Positions 1 to 9,041 of a stretch of 43,166 nt of DNA are shown here, piece by piece. This stretch comes from an uncultured Prevotellaceae bacterium (GTDB lineage: Bacteria > Bacteroidota > Bacteroidia > Bacteroidales > Bacteroidaceae), in NCBI GenBank assembly GCA_947303855.1, contig CAMYZO010000021.1:1-43166 (forward strand). The letters are read 5' to 3'. Numbering within the stretch: position 1 is the stretch's first letter; each line of letters begins with the position of its first letter. A model generated the notes under the pieces. The model saw only the letters and a list, made by a program, of their open reading frames with translations. It was not told the origin of the DNA and ran no database searches. The position numbers were made by a program, and so were the translations under genes.

Positions 1-22
1 CTTCAATCTCGGACAAACACAG

Positions 23-56
23 AAAAAGGCCCCGATTTCTGTCCGAAACCGGGGCC
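23..56 (-). terminator. Rho-independent terminator after ftsZ
   Basis: Read on the minus strand, a GC-rich stem (GGCCCCG pairing with CGGGGCC, extended by three A-T pairs past one mismatch) is followed directly by a run of five T. It lies 54 bp beyond the ftsZ stop codon and is the natural end of the dcw transcript. Confidence 0.85.
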
Positions 57-110
57 GTAAGGGCGGAAAAAATGCGAATTAATACAATGGTTTGTCCTGA
101 CAGGTCAAGC

Positions 111-1442
111 CTACACAAAGCTGATGACGCCCTGCTGGAGCTCCTGCGCCGCGTCAGCCTTTGAGTCGACGATGTAATCGCCGGTGGCCTGCGAGTGGAT
201 GCTGTCCAGAATCTCGCGCGTACGTTTATAGGTAGGAGTAGACTCCACGGCAGAGATGATATCGTCGTTGTCGAGGTCCTCAGGACGGAAGAGATAGATG
301 TGCGGACGGCGCTTGTAGCGCTTGGTGCCGGTAGCATCGCCATAGAAGCGGCTACGGCGCTCCTCACGGGCAGCAGCCCTCTCCTGCTCTTCGGCCATGC
401 GGTTGGCCTCCTCCTGCGAGTGCTTCTTCAGGCGGGCCTCCATACCGTCGACATTGGTGATGCCAAAGCCGGTGGCCAGGATGGTGACCTTGACCTTCTT
501 GCCCAGCTCGGGGTCGATGGCAACACCCCACTTGATTTCAAACTCGCTGCCGAACTGGTCCATGAAATCATGCACATAGTTCATCTCCTCCATCATGAAG
601 TTGTCCTTGCCGCCCTTTTCCTCGTTGAAGGCAATAGAGAGCAGTATCTTCTTCGAATTGAAGATGTCGTTGTCGTTGAGCAGCGGCGAGTTCAGGGCGT
701 CGTCGATGGCCTTCTTCACGCGGTCCTCACCTTCACCGTAGCCGGTGGACATGATAGCCACACCGCCGTCCTGCAGCACCGTCCTCACGTCGTTGAAGTC
801 GAGGTTGATGACGCCGTGTACAGTGATAATCTCGGCTATCGACTTGGCGGCCACCGAGAGTGTGTCGTCGGCCTTGCCGAAGGCGGCCATGAGCGAGAGG
901 TCAGGGTAGATTTCGCGCAGGCGCTCGTTGTTGATGACGAGCAGGGCGTCGACGTGCTTGGCCATCTCCTCCACGCCGTCCAGGGCCTGGTCAATTTTCT
1001 TGGAGCCTTCGAAACGGAAGGGAATGGTAACGATGCCTACGGTGAGGATGCCCATCTCCTTGGAGGCGCGGGCAATGACGGGTGCAGCACCGGTGCCCGT
1101 ACCACCGCCCATGCCGGCAGTGATAAAGGCCATGCGGGTGCCGTCGCTCAGCATATCCCTAATATCGTCGAGACTATCCTCGGCAGCCTGGCGTGCCCGC
1201 TCGGGCTTGTTGCCGGCGCCGAGTCCCTCGGCGCCAAGCTGCAGGTGGACGGGCACAGGCGAATCGTTAAGTGCCTGTGCATCGGTGTTACAAAGTACGA
1301 AAGTGACATCGTGGATACCCTCACGATACATGTGGTTGACGGCATTGCCACCACCGCCGCCGACGCCAATCACCTTGATGATGCTGTGCTCCATCTCCGG
1401 CTCACCGAAGTCAAGGATGTTTATTGTGTTTTTGTCTGCCAT
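111..1442 (-). CDS. ftsZ: Cell division GTPase FtsZ
   Basis: Tubulin-like GTPase that polymerises at midcell and scaffolds the division machinery. The 443-residue product has the N-terminal glycine-rich loop (GVGGGGGNAV, near residues 26-35), the tubulin signature GGGTGTG at 112-118 and the T7 loop NLDFNDV at 213-219, whose two aspartates complete GTP hydrolysis across the subunit interface. A charged linker from about 340 leads to a tail with a short conserved-looking PTYKR segment near 405. About 35 more residues follow, so the usual extreme C-terminal peptide that binds FtsA is not at the very end. It is the last gene of the cluster, 44 bp after ftsA, and is followed by a terminator. The start MADKNTINIL fits the family. 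Confidence 0.98.
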   Translation of the reverse strand: MADKNTINILDFGEPEMEHSIIKVIGVGGGGGNAVNHMYREGIHDVTFVLCNTDAQALNDSPVPVHLQLGAEGLGAGNKPERARQAAEDSLDDIRDMLSDGTRMAFITAGMGGGTGTGAAPVIARASKEMGILTVGIVTIPFRFEGSKKIDQALDGVEEMAKHVDALLVINNERLREIYPDLSLMAAFGKADDTLSVAAKSIAEIITVHGVINLDFNDVRTVLQDGGVAIMSTGYGEGEDRVKKAIDDALNSPLLNDNDIFNSKKILLSIAFNEEKGGKDNFMMEEMNYVHDFMDQFGSEFEIKWGVAIDPELGKKVKVTILATGFGITNVDGMEARLKKHSQEEANRMAEEQERAAAREERRSRFYGDATGTKRYKRRPHIYLFRPEDLDNDDIISAVESTPTYKRTREILDSIHSQATGDYIVDSKADAAQELQQGVISFV

Positions 1443-1486
1443 AATCCTAATTCTTTTAATGTTGTTTATCCCTTTAATCTTTTAAG

Positions 1487-2944
1487 TTATTCCTCCTCAG
1501 GCCCCATAATGGTCTTACCGAAATTAACGATGTTTTTCTTGAACTTGTTCCACCTGGAATTCTCACGGCGCTGACGCTCCTGCTCCTCCTTCAGCTTACG
1601 CTCCTCCTCGGCTTTCTTACGAGCTTCATCCTCAGCCTTCTGGCGGGCTTCCTCCTCGGCCTTCAGCTTCTCCTGTTCTGAAAGCACGACGCCGGCAGGC
1701 ACCTCGCCAGGCTTTCGGGCCGGACGCTGGTCGTTATTCTCAGCAACAATGCTGGGCTTAGACTGGCCAAAGAGGTCGCCTCTGGGGTCGATGGGGCCAC
1801 CGGCGCAGTTGACATCGCCCTTCATGAGCAGGCCCAAGACGGTGTTCATCATGCCTGTCTTTGCCTTGATTTCGTCGCCACCGCCATTGACGGCATGGAC
1901 GGGAGCCTTGGCCACGCGGATCTTGTCGATGCGGGTATGATTCTGGAAAGCCCGTTCAATATTCTTCAGGTTGGAGCCGCCACCCGTCAGAATGATACCG
2001 CCCAGCAGCTTGTCATAGTATTCAGAGGGCACCTGATACCAGGCATTCTCGACGATCTCCTCCAGCCGGCCCTCGACAATCTCGACAAAGCGGCGGGCCT
2101 CAACCTGACGGTCCTGGTCAATGGGATACTTCAGGTTATTGTCAATCTCGTTATTATCCGTATAGGCCGAAGCGTACTTCAGCTTCATCTTCTCGGCATC
2201 GCTCTCCTCCATCTGCAGCGTGGCTATATCCTTGGTGATGTTGATACCGCCCAAGGGTATGACAGCCAGATGGCGCAGAACATTCTTTGTGTAGACAGAG
2301 ACGGTGGTCGTGTCGCTACCGATATCGATGAGCGTGCAACCCGAACGGCGCTCTGCTTCGGTCAGCACAGCGTCGGCCAGTGCCAGGGGGGCGTTGAGAA
2401 TCTCGGCTATAGGAATGCCGGCAGCCTCGAAACACTTGTTGAAATTCTTATAGAAAGCCTTTCGCTGCAGGATATTCAGATAGTTACCCTCCAGGCGCGT
2501 ACACTGTATGCCGACGGGGTCCTGCTGATACTGCGAGTCAACCTTGTATTCCTGAACAGCCGTATCAAGGATTTCCTGGTCGGGGTAGTTGGCGTTGCGG
2601 TTAGCATCAAACAACTGGTCAATCAGCGTGTCGGTCACGATGGTGCCGGCGGGCAGGTCCTTCGTGACCACATTCCTGACACCACGGATAGACTGACCGC
2701 CCACACCGACATAGACCTGGCGTACTTGTGTCTTCAGCTGTATCTCCAGCTTCTTGACAATATTCTGCAGACACTGGGCCGTCTTGTCGATGTTGTAAAC
2801 TACTCCCTTGCGAATGAACTGCGAGGAGTCTTCCTTGACCACGGCCAGCACCGTCACGCTGCCGTCAAGGTTTTTCTGTCCCGCGATACCCGTCATCTTG
2901 GATGAGCCGAGTTCGATTGCTACTACAAATTCCTTTGCCACCAT
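1487..2944 (-). CDS. ftsA: Cell division protein FtsA
   Basis: Actin-like ATPase that tethers FtsZ to the inner membrane. The N-terminus has the phosphate-1 motif (AIELGSSKMTGIAG, about 9-22). A second nucleotide-binding segment (TLIDIGSDTTTVSVY, about 203-217) and the adenosine motif region (ILTGGGSNLKNIERA) follow. The 485-residue protein is longer than the roughly 420 residues of the E. coli protein. The extra length is a glutamate/lysine/alanine-rich, probably coiled-coil stretch (about 405-460) before a basic amphipathic helix (RWNKFKKNIVNFGKTIMG) that would be the membrane-targeting sequence. Its start lies just past a tandem-repeat junction with ftsQ. Confidence 0.96.
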   Translation of the reverse strand: MVAKEFVVAIELGSSKMTGIAGQKNLDGSVTVLAVVKEDSSQFIRKGVVYNIDKTAQCLQNIVKKLEIQLKTQVRQVYVGVGGQSIRGVRNVVTKDLPAGTIVTDTLIDQLFDANRNANYPDQEILDTAVQEYKVDSQYQQDPVGIQCTRLEGNYLNILQRKAFYKNFNKCFEAAGIPIAEILNAPLALADAVLTEAERRSGCTLIDIGSDTTTVSVYTKNVLRHLAVIPLGGINITKDIATLQMEESDAEKMKLKYASAYTDNNEIDNNLKYPIDQDRQVEARRFVEIVEGRLEEIVENAWYQVPSEYYDKLLGGIILTGGGSNLKNIERAFQNHTRIDKIRVAKAPVHAVNGGGDEIKAKTGMMNTVLGLLMKGDVNCAGGPIDPRGDLFGQSKPSIVAENNDQRPARKPGEVPAGVVLSEQEKLKAEEEARQKAEDEARKKAEEERKLKEEQERQRRENSRWNKFKKNIVNFGKTIMGPEEE

Positions 2945-2982
2945 TATACTTATTTACGATTTACAGGATTTTCGATTTACGA

Positions 2983-3054
2983 TTTATTTACGATTTACGA
3001 TTTATTTACGATTTACGATTTATTTACGATTTACGATTTATTTACGATTTACGA
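2983..3054. repeat. Tandem 18-bp repeat between ftsQ and ftsA
   Basis: Four perfect consecutive copies of TTTATTTACGATTTACGA occupy these bases, flanked on both sides by degenerate ATTTACG and ATTTTCG heptamers (about 2950-3075). They fill nearly all of the 120-bp ftsQ-ftsA gap, and the ftsQ stop codon lies in the flanking degenerate copies. No promoter or gene is visible within. Confidence 0.95.
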
Positions 3055-3064
3055 TATTTTCGAT

Positions 3065-3823
3065 TTACGATTTATTTTTCTTTGGTCTTTTCTTACACAC
3101 TATCTGATTGTCGAACTCCACGTTGATGCGCTCGTAACGGTCCCAGCCGGCGTGGCTCAGCCCATACTTATAGAACTTACGCAGGCGCTCAAGCTTCTTC
3201 GCTATACCGACGGGGGCACCCAGATAGATGATATGACTGCCCACACGCGGCACCAGTTCCAGCGTGCCGTCGGGCAGCACGTTGAGCTGCTCGGTCTGTG
3301 ACCGCCAGAACTCGTCGCCAAGTATAAAATTGGCTATGGGCACGAGGCGCTGCTGGGCATAGCGGCGCTCCATAGTGCCTGTGGCCACCAGCAGATGGCC
3401 CGACAGATGGGTATGGGGCAGGATGACCCCATGCACGTCGACGTAGTATTGCGTATCGTTAGTGGGCATGACATGCAACACCGGCTGACGCTGCTGCAGA
3501 CGGACGACGATATGGCCGTTCTGCGTCTTATAGCATTGGACCGACTCCACGTAGGGGTTTTTCAACAGGGCTTCCTCCATCTGGCGCGTGCTGACAAACT
3601 GCATGGGCTGCGCCAGGGGATAGAGCTTCTGCCGCTGCAACAGCCGCTTCACCTCTGCGGCACTAAGCAGTCCGCTCTGGTTGTCGTCGATGTGGATGTT
3701 CACTTCGGTACATACCGTAGCCTTGTCATCGGGCCGGTTGAAGGCGGTGACAGCCAGCAGCAGATAGGCTGCAATGACGATGTCGAGCAGAACGACGATG
3801 GTATGTTTCCAGTTGATGGTCAT
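3065..3823 (-). CDS. ftsQ: Cell division protein FtsQ
   Basis: Bitopic membrane protein of the divisome core that links FtsL/FtsB-type proteins to later components. The 252-residue product has a short cytoplasmic start, one transmembrane helix (IVVLLDIVIAAYLLLAV, about 9-25) and a periplasmic POTRA-like region from about 43. That region includes the typical pattern in which a residue-rich helix is followed by NPYVESVQCY (about 113-122) and a strand with VRLQQRQPVLHV. Sequence conservation in FtsQ is weak, so the call also rests on position between murC and ftsA. It starts 3 bp after murC, and translational coupling is likely. The C-terminus is very basic (KKRPKKNKS). Confidence 0.92.
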   Translation of the reverse strand: MTINWKHTIVVLLDIVIAAYLLLAVTAFNRPDDKATVCTEVNIHIDDNQSGLLSAAEVKRLLQRQKLYPLAQPMQFVSTRQMEEALLKNPYVESVQCYKTQNGHIVVRLQQRQPVLHVMPTNDTQYYVDVHGVILPHTHLSGHLLVATGTMERRYAQQRLVPIANFILGDEFWRSQTEQLNVLPDGTLELVPRVGSHIIYLGAPVGIAKKLERLRKFYKYGLSHAGWDRYERINVEFDNQIVCKKRPKKNKS

Positions 3824-3826
3824 GTG

Positions 3827-5200
3827 CTATTTCTCTTGTAATATCTTGGTTATCTGAGGCATTTCATTATCCAGGTCGCCGGCACCGAGCACAATGAGCA
3901 CATCGAAGGAACGGCTGCGGACGAAATTGAGCACGTCGGCCTTCTGTATCATGGTCTTGGCAACACCGGGCTTCAGGTTGTCGTAGATGAGCTGCGAGGT
4001 AACGCCCTCGATGGGCTGCTCGCGAGCGGGGTAGATCTCGGTGAGCACCACCTCGTCGAGCTGGCTCAGAGCATCGGCAAACTCGCGGTAGAAATCGCGC
4101 GTGCGGGTATAGAGATGGGGCTGGAAGATGGCCGTGATGCGGCGGTTCTTATAGAGCTGGCGTATGCTGCGGGCACTCTGGTAGATTTCCTTGGGGTGGT
4201 GGGCATAGTCGCTGAGCAGCACCAGACGGTCGGTCTTGATCTTGAAGTCGAAGCGGCGGTCGACGCCTCCGTAGGTCTTCATACCGTAACGCAGTTCCTC
4301 GGCGGTGCAGCCGTTGAGCTGTGCCATGGCCATGGCTGCAATGCCGTTCTCAATATTGATAGGCACGGGCTGGCCCAGTTCAATACCCCTGACCGTCTCT
4401 ATGGGCGACACGAAGTCGAAGGTGATGGTACCATTGTCGATACAGATGTTCTCGGCATGGAAGTCGCCTTCGTCGAGCGCATAGTCGTAGCGGCGCACAC
4501 CCTCAGGCAACTGCTCCTGCATCTCTAAGTCGCGGTGGATGATAAGAGCGCCGCCGGGCTGTATAAGAGTGGTATAGTGGCGGAAGCTCTCTAAATAGGC
4601 TTCTTTCGTGCCGTAGATGTCGAGGTGGTCGGGGTCGGTTGAGGTGATGACCGTCATCCAGGGGCGCAGCCAATGGAAGGAGCGGTCGAACTCATCGGCC
4701 TCGATGACGACGTAGTCGCTGTCAGACAGGATGTAGTTGGTGCCGTAGTTCTTGGAGATGCCGCCCAGGAAGGCATTGCAGTCTAAATGCGACTGGTGCA
4801 TGATATGGGCGCACATAGTCGATGTGGTGGTCTTGCCATGGGTGCCTGCCACGCAGAGTCCGCGGTGCTCGCGGGTGAGCGTGCCGAGCACCTGGGCACG
4901 TTTCTGGATTTCGAAGCCTTTCTCGCGGAAGAACACCAGTTCCTTGTGTTCGGCAGGAACAGCCGGGGTATAGACGACGAGACACGAGGCCGGCTGCCGG
5001 CAGACAAAAGGAATCTCGTCGACGTTCTCATCGTAGTGCAGGAGCATGCCCTCGCGTTCCAGCTGACGTGTCAGTTCACTGGGGGTCTTGTCGTAGCCGG
5101 CAACCACCAGGCCACGGCGGATGAAGTAGCGGGCAATGGCGCTCATGCCGATGCCGCCGCCACCCACGAAATATACTGCTTGAATATCTTTTGCTTCCAT
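3827..5200 (-). CDS. murC: UDP-N-acetylmuramate--L-alanine ligase MurC
   Basis: Cytoplasmic Mur ligase that adds L-alanine to UDP-MurNAc, the first step of peptide stem assembly. The 457-residue sequence shows the N-terminal Rossmann motif (GGGGIGMSAIA, about 13-23), the ATP-binding P-loop GTHGKTT at 119-125, a conserved SDYAHHPKEI segment typical of MurC in the central domain, and the C-terminal domain with QPHLYTRTRDF. The gene abuts murG with no gap (murG ends at 5201) and ends 3 bp before ftsQ. All residues expected of an active enzyme appear present. Confidence 0.98.
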   Translation of the reverse strand: MEAKDIQAVYFVGGGGIGMSAIARYFIRRGLVVAGYDKTPSELTRQLEREGMLLHYDENVDEIPFVCRQPASCLVVYTPAVPAEHKELVFFREKGFEIQKRAQVLGTLTREHRGLCVAGTHGKTTTSTMCAHIMHQSHLDCNAFLGGISKNYGTNYILSDSDYVVIEADEFDRSFHWLRPWMTVITSTDPDHLDIYGTKEAYLESFRHYTTLIQPGGALIIHRDLEMQEQLPEGVRRYDYALDEGDFHAENICIDNGTITFDFVSPIETVRGIELGQPVPINIENGIAAMAMAQLNGCTAEELRYGMKTYGGVDRRFDFKIKTDRLVLLSDYAHHPKEIYQSARSIRQLYKNRRITAIFQPHLYTRTRDFYREFADALSQLDEVVLTEIYPAREQPIEGVTSQLIYDNLKPGVAKTMIQKADVLNFVRSRSFDVLIVLGAGDLDNEMPQITKILQEK

Positions 5201-6310
5201 TTATCTTGTTGCTAATTTGATAACTTCCTTGGCAATGATGTCGGCCGAGTCAGGGAGGGCCATCTTCAGCACGTTCTCGCTGAGCGAACGCAGCTTGGCA
5301 TCGTCGCCGACGGTCTCTATGGCCAGTTTGAGCAGCACGGCGGGAGCCTCACTGTCCTTCACGTAGAGGGCGGCATCGCGGTTGGCCAGAGCCAGGGCGT
5401 TCTTCGTCTGATGGTCTTCAGCCACGTTTGGACTGGGCACCAGGATAACCGGCTTGCCAATGAGACAGAACTCGCTGATGCTGCTGGCACCGGCACGGCT
5501 GATGACCAGGTCGGCAGCACGGTAGGCAGCGCCCATGTCGGTGATGAAGTCGGTAACCTTCAGGTTGGGCAGGTCGTGACCCTTGAGCCTCTGCCGGATC
5601 TCAGCATAGTAGAACTTTCCCGTCTGCCAGATAAACTGCACGCCGCTCCGGGCTACCAGGTCAAGGTGCTGCAACACACTCTCGTTGATGGTGCGGGCAC
5701 CCAGGCTGCCGCCAACCAGGAGGACGGTCTTCTGCTGGGGGTTGAAGCCAAAGCTGCGGACGGCATCCTCGCGCGAGAGCGTCGTATCGAGCAAGGACTG
5801 CCGCACGGGATTTCCCGTCAGCATGATTTTATCCTTGGGGAAAAAGCGCTCCATGCCCTCATAGGCCACGCATATCTTACTGGCCTTGCCTGCCAGCTGC
5901 TTGTTGGCCAGGCCGGCATAGCTGTTCTGCTCTTGTATCAGCGTGGGGATACCCAGGCTGTTGGCAGCACCGAGAGCGGCACTGCTGGCATAGCCCCCTA
6001 CCCCAACGGCCACGTCGGGACGGAAGTCGCGAAGAATCTTCTTGGCCTGCCACTTGCTACGCAGATAGTCGATAGCCACGCCGATGTTGGCAGGCTTCCA
6101 CAACGGGCGGAAGAACCCCCTGATGGGCAGGCCCTTGATCTCGTAGCCGGCATCGGGCACACGCTGCATCTCCATACGCCCTTGGGCACCGATAAACAAT
6201 ATCTGTGCGTCCGGACGCAGACGGCGTACGGCATTGGCAATGGAGACAGCCGGAAAGATATGGCCGCCGGTGCCCCCGCCACTGACAATGACTCTTAGCT
6301 CTTTCTTCAT
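5201..6310 (-). CDS. murG: Undecaprenyl-PP-MurNAc-pentapeptide GlcNAc transferase MurG
   Basis: Peripheral membrane GT-B glycosyltransferase that converts lipid I to lipid II by adding GlcNAc from UDP-GlcNAc. The 369-residue protein has the N-terminal glycine loop GGTGGHIFPA (about 11-20), the middle glycine-rich loop (LVGGSLGAR, about 200-208) and the C-terminal donor-binding segment (SRAGASSISEFCLIGKP). Its length is normal. It sits between ftsW, whose stop is 12 bp upstream, and murC, which begins on the next base, so the three are probably translated from one message. Confidence 0.98.
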   Translation of the reverse strand: MKKELRVIVSGGGTGGHIFPAVSIANAVRRLRPDAQILFIGAQGRMEMQRVPDAGYEIKGLPIRGFFRPLWKPANIGVAIDYLRSKWQAKKILRDFRPDVAVGVGGYASSAALGAANSLGIPTLIQEQNSYAGLANKQLAGKASKICVAYEGMERFFPKDKIMLTGNPVRQSLLDTTLSREDAVRSFGFNPQQKTVLLVGGSLGARTINESVLQHLDLVARSGVQFIWQTGKFYYAEIRQRLKGHDLPNLKVTDFITDMGAAYRAADLVISRAGASSISEFCLIGKPVILVPSPNVAEDHQTKNALALANRDAALYVKDSEAPAVLLKLAIETVGDDAKLRSLSENVLKMALPDSADIIAKEVIKLATR

Positions 6311-6322
6311 ATGATCTGTATT

Positions 6323-7579
6323 CTACTTGGTTTCTTTAACGGTTTTCATCTTGGCCGACCGGCTGACACTGAGCATGGCTCCGATGTAGGCACAGTTGAT
6401 GATGGTCGACGTGCCACCCTTTGAGATAAGCGGCAGGGGCTGGCCCGTAACGGGTGCCAGACCGACGGCCACCATCATGTTGAATGTGGCCTGGATGACC
6501 AGCAGCAGCGACAGGCCCATGATGAGGAAGGCCGGGAAGTTGTTCTCGCACCGCAAGGCTATGCGGGCCGTACGGTAGAGCAGCACGACATATAGGAACA
6601 CCACGACGGCAGCGCCTATCAGACCCATCTCCTCAATGATGATGGCATAGATGAAGTCGGAGAAGGCCTGCGGCAGATAGTCGCGCTCCATGGAGTTGCC
6701 CGGTCCCTTGCCAATGATGTCTGACGAGGCGATGGCAATGTTGGCATGACCCACCTGGAAGTTCTCCTCCAGATTGTACTCCTCAGCGGGCACATCCTCC
6801 TTGTTAACGAACTTCAGGATACGGTTACGCTGTGTGGTGAAACGGTGGAAGATACCCCCTCCCTTGATACTGTTCTTGTCAGCAGCTGCTTTGTCGCCGT
6901 CAGCGACGGACTCCGTCAGCTGAGTATTCTCGTTGGAACTGTCTTCAATGCTGCCCAAGGCAAATACCAGCACCAGCAAGAATGCCGCGAGCACAGCGAC
7001 GCCGATACCCAGCTTGACAAGCTGCGACGCGGGTACACGTCCGATGTACATCATCAGGGTGATGACGGCAAAGAGCAGGGCAGCAGTAGACGCGTTCTCA
7101 ATGCCAATGAGAAATACTGTGGGAAGCAGCAACAGCAAAATATACTGGAAAGCCTTGCGGTCGGCTCCCGATTCGCGCTGCATGGCACTGAGTATCTGGG
7201 CCGTGACCAGCACCATGGTACCCTTGGCTATCTCGGAAGGCTGAAAGGTGAAGCCCAGAAGCGAGATGACACGGTTGGCACCATTGATGCTTTCGCCGCC
7301 AACGAGCACCCACAGCAGTGTGACGAAAGTGATAAGCAGCATGAACGGCGTCATCAGCTTAAAGTAACGGCACGGCACGTTCAGCGTCACCACGGCCACC
7401 ACCACGCCGATAATAATCATGGCAGAGTGGTAGATGATGGGGCCCATGTAGTTCTGGCTCTTGTACGTCAGGTTGCTCGAAGCCGAAAAGACCTCGACAA
7501 TACTGATCATGCAGAGGAAGAAGAACACCATCCAGATGACCTTGTCGCCTTTGAAGATATTTCCTATTTTCTTGTTCAT
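6323..7579 (-). CDS. ftsW: SEDS peptidoglycan glycosyltransferase FtsW
   Basis: Polytopic SEDS-family protein that polymerises lipid II into septal glycan together with the FtsI transpeptidase. The 418-residue sequence contains about ten hydrophobic helices. It has the family landmarks NGANRVISLLGFTFQPSE (about 97-115), the region IIGKGPGNS, and the C-terminal GQPLPLISKGGTSTI. A large hydrophilic loop between helices (about 210-270) matches the periplasmic loop of the family and is rich in acidic residues. Its start follows a 9-bp tandem-repeat tract that separates it from murD. FtsW rather than RodA is inferred from its place in the dcw cluster. Confidence 0.96.
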   Translation of the reverse strand: MNKKIGNIFKGDKVIWMVFFFLCMISIVEVFSASSNLTYKSQNYMGPIIYHSAMIIIGVVVAVVTLNVPCRYFKLMTPFMLLITFVTLLWVLVGGESINGANRVISLLGFTFQPSEIAKGTMVLVTAQILSAMQRESGADRKAFQYILLLLLPTVFLIGIENASTAALLFAVITLMMYIGRVPASQLVKLGIGVAVLAAFLLVLVFALGSIEDSSNENTQLTESVADGDKAAADKNSIKGGGIFHRFTTQRNRILKFVNKEDVPAEEYNLEENFQVGHANIAIASSDIIGKGPGNSMERDYLPQAFSDFIYAIIIEEMGLIGAAVVVFLYVVLLYRTARIALRCENNFPAFLIMGLSLLLVIQATFNMMVAVGLAPVTGQPLPLISKGGTSTIINCAYIGAMLSVSRSAKMKTVKETK

Positions 7580-7589
7580 TGTCTATTTT

Positions 7590-7652
7590 CTTATGGGGCC
7601 TATGGGGCTTATGGGGCCCATGAGACTTATGGGGCTCATGGGGCTCATGGGA
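7590..7652. repeat. Tandem 9-bp repeat between murD and ftsW
   Basis: Seven consecutive 9-bp units of the form CTTATGGGG (variants CCTATGGGG, CCCATGAGA, CTCATGGGG, CTCATGGGA) begin 10 bp from the ftsW start and stop exactly at the murD stop codon. The tract is the whole spacer between the two genes. Confidence 0.95.
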
Positions 7653-8993
7653 TTATAATGAGCGGGCCAGTTCCTTGAACTGCTCGCCGCGGTCTTCCAT
7701 ATTCTTAAACAGGTCGAAGGAGGCACAGCAGGGACTGAGCAGCACCGTCTCGCCGGGCTTAGCCAGCTCGTAGCAGGCCTGCATGCACTCGCGCATAGAG
7801 TGGGTGTCGCGCACGGGAATGCCCAGCTGGTCGAAGTTCTGGTGCAGCTTCGCGTTGTCGGCTCCAAGATAGACCAGCGCCGAGCACTTCTCCCTGACCA
7901 GCGGCATCAGCGGTGAATAGTCGTTACCCTTGTCCTTGCCGCCGATGATGAGCACGACACGCGTCTTCATCGACTCCAGGGCATACCAGCAGGCATCGAC
8001 GTTGGTGGCCTTCGAGTCGTTGACATACTGCACGCCACGCACCGTACACACCTTCTCCAGGCGGTGCTCCACGCCGGGGAAGTCGCTGAGAGCCTTGCGT
8101 ATCTCCTCCTTCTTGATACCGGCGATATTGGCGGCCAGACCGGCGGCCAGTGAGTTATACACATTATGGCGGCCGCTCAGACTGAGGCTCTCCTGCTCCA
8201 TGTTGAAGGGCGTGGGGTATTCCAGCTTGTACTGTCCCTCCTCAATGTAGCCAATGACACCACTTTTCTTGACGTCGCTGAAGGGGCACTGCACGGCCTT
8301 GATGTCGTACTTCTTCAGCTCGCGTGCGATGACGGGGTCATCGGCCCAGTAGATGAAGGCATCCTGCGGCGTCTGGTTCTGAATGATGCGCATCTTGGCA
8401 TCGGTATAGTTCTGCATCTCGCCACCGTAGCGGTCCAGGTGGTCGGGGGTGATGTTCAGCAGGATGGCGATGTTGGCACGGAAATCGTACATATTGTCCA
8501 ACTGGAACGAGCTCAGCTCAATGATATAGTATTCATGCGGATCCTCGGCCACCTGCAGAGCCAGCGATCGGCCGATGTTGCCGGCCAGTCCGGCATCGTA
8601 GCCGGCCTGACGGAAGATATGGTAGATGAGCGACGTGGTGGTTGTCTTACCATTGGAACCCGTGATGCACACCATCTTCGACTGGGTATAGCGCCCGGCA
8701 AACTCTATCTCGCTGATGACGGGTATGCCCTGGGCAATGACCTTCTGCATCATCGGTGCCGTGTCGGGAATGCCGGGCGACTTGATAACCTCGTCGGCCG
8801 ACAGGATACGGTCCTCGGTATGCTGCCCTTCCTCCCACGCTATCTGGTGGTCGTCGAGCAGTTTCTTATACTTATCGGCAATCTTCGACATGTCTGACAC
8901 AAACACGTCGAAACCTTCTTTCTTGGCCAGAACGGCTGCGCCTGCACCGCTCTCTCCGGCTCCTAAAACAACTATTCTCTTTTTCATCTTCAT
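7653..8993 (-). CDS. murD: UDP-MurNAc-L-alanine--D-glutamate ligase MurD
   Basis: Cytoplasmic Mur ligase adding D-glutamate to UDP-MurNAc-L-Ala. The N-terminus MKMKKRIVVLGAGESG carries the Rossmann loop. The P-loop GSNGKTTTTSL, the central PDHLDRYGG segment, NDSKATN and the C-terminal LLSPCCASFDLF are all classic MurD motifs. I start it at 8993 (446 residues), with 8987 as an alternative. A further in-frame ATG at 9014 would place the start inside a strong hairpin and adds residues foreign to the family. It is followed by a 9-bp tandem repeat before ftsW. Confidence 0.97.
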   Translation of the reverse strand: MKMKKRIVVLGAGESGAGAAVLAKKEGFDVFVSDMSKIADKYKKLLDDHQIAWEEGQHTEDRILSADEVIKSPGIPDTAPMMQKVIAQGIPVISEIEFAGRYTQSKMVCITGSNGKTTTTSLIYHIFRQAGYDAGLAGNIGRSLALQVAEDPHEYYIIELSSFQLDNMYDFRANIAILLNITPDHLDRYGGEMQNYTDAKMRIIQNQTPQDAFIYWADDPVIARELKKYDIKAVQCPFSDVKKSGVIGYIEEGQYKLEYPTPFNMEQESLSLSGRHNVYNSLAAGLAANIAGIKKEEIRKALSDFPGVEHRLEKVCTVRGVQYVNDSKATNVDACWYALESMKTRVVLIIGGKDKGNDYSPLMPLVREKCSALVYLGADNAKLHQNFDQLGIPVRDTHSMRECMQACYELAKPGETVLLSPCCASFDLFKNMEDRGEQFKELARSL

Positions 8994-9002
8994 GTATTTT
9001 CT

Positions 9003-9034
9003 CCCCTCCCTCACAGGGAGGGGCAGGGGGTGGG
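9003..9034. repeat. Hairpin and G-quadruplex motif between mraY and murD
   Basis: Bases 9003-9023 form a perfect 9-bp stem with a 3-nt loop (CCCCTCCCT against AGGGAGGGG). Overlapping it on the plus strand, 9016-9034 contain four G runs of 3, 4, 5 and 3 separated by 1-2 bases, which meets the usual intramolecular G-quadruplex pattern. The element ends about 10 bp before the murD start and could be a dispersed palindromic repeat. Confidence 0.8.
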
Positions 9035-9041
9035 TCTCTAT

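Noticed and set aside
195..1574. Long plus-strand open frame antisense to ftsZ
   Set aside because: It is a shadow of the high-GC ftsZ codons. Its translation has no recognisable domain, and the ftsZ reading is unambiguous. The same applies to long antisense frames over ftsA, murG, mraY, murE and the acyl-CoA synthetase gene.
7590..7652. G-quadruplex in the 9-bp repeat tract
   Set aside because: Only three G runs are close together in each half. The central unit breaks the series with a loop of about 14 nt, so the standard four-run pattern is not met.
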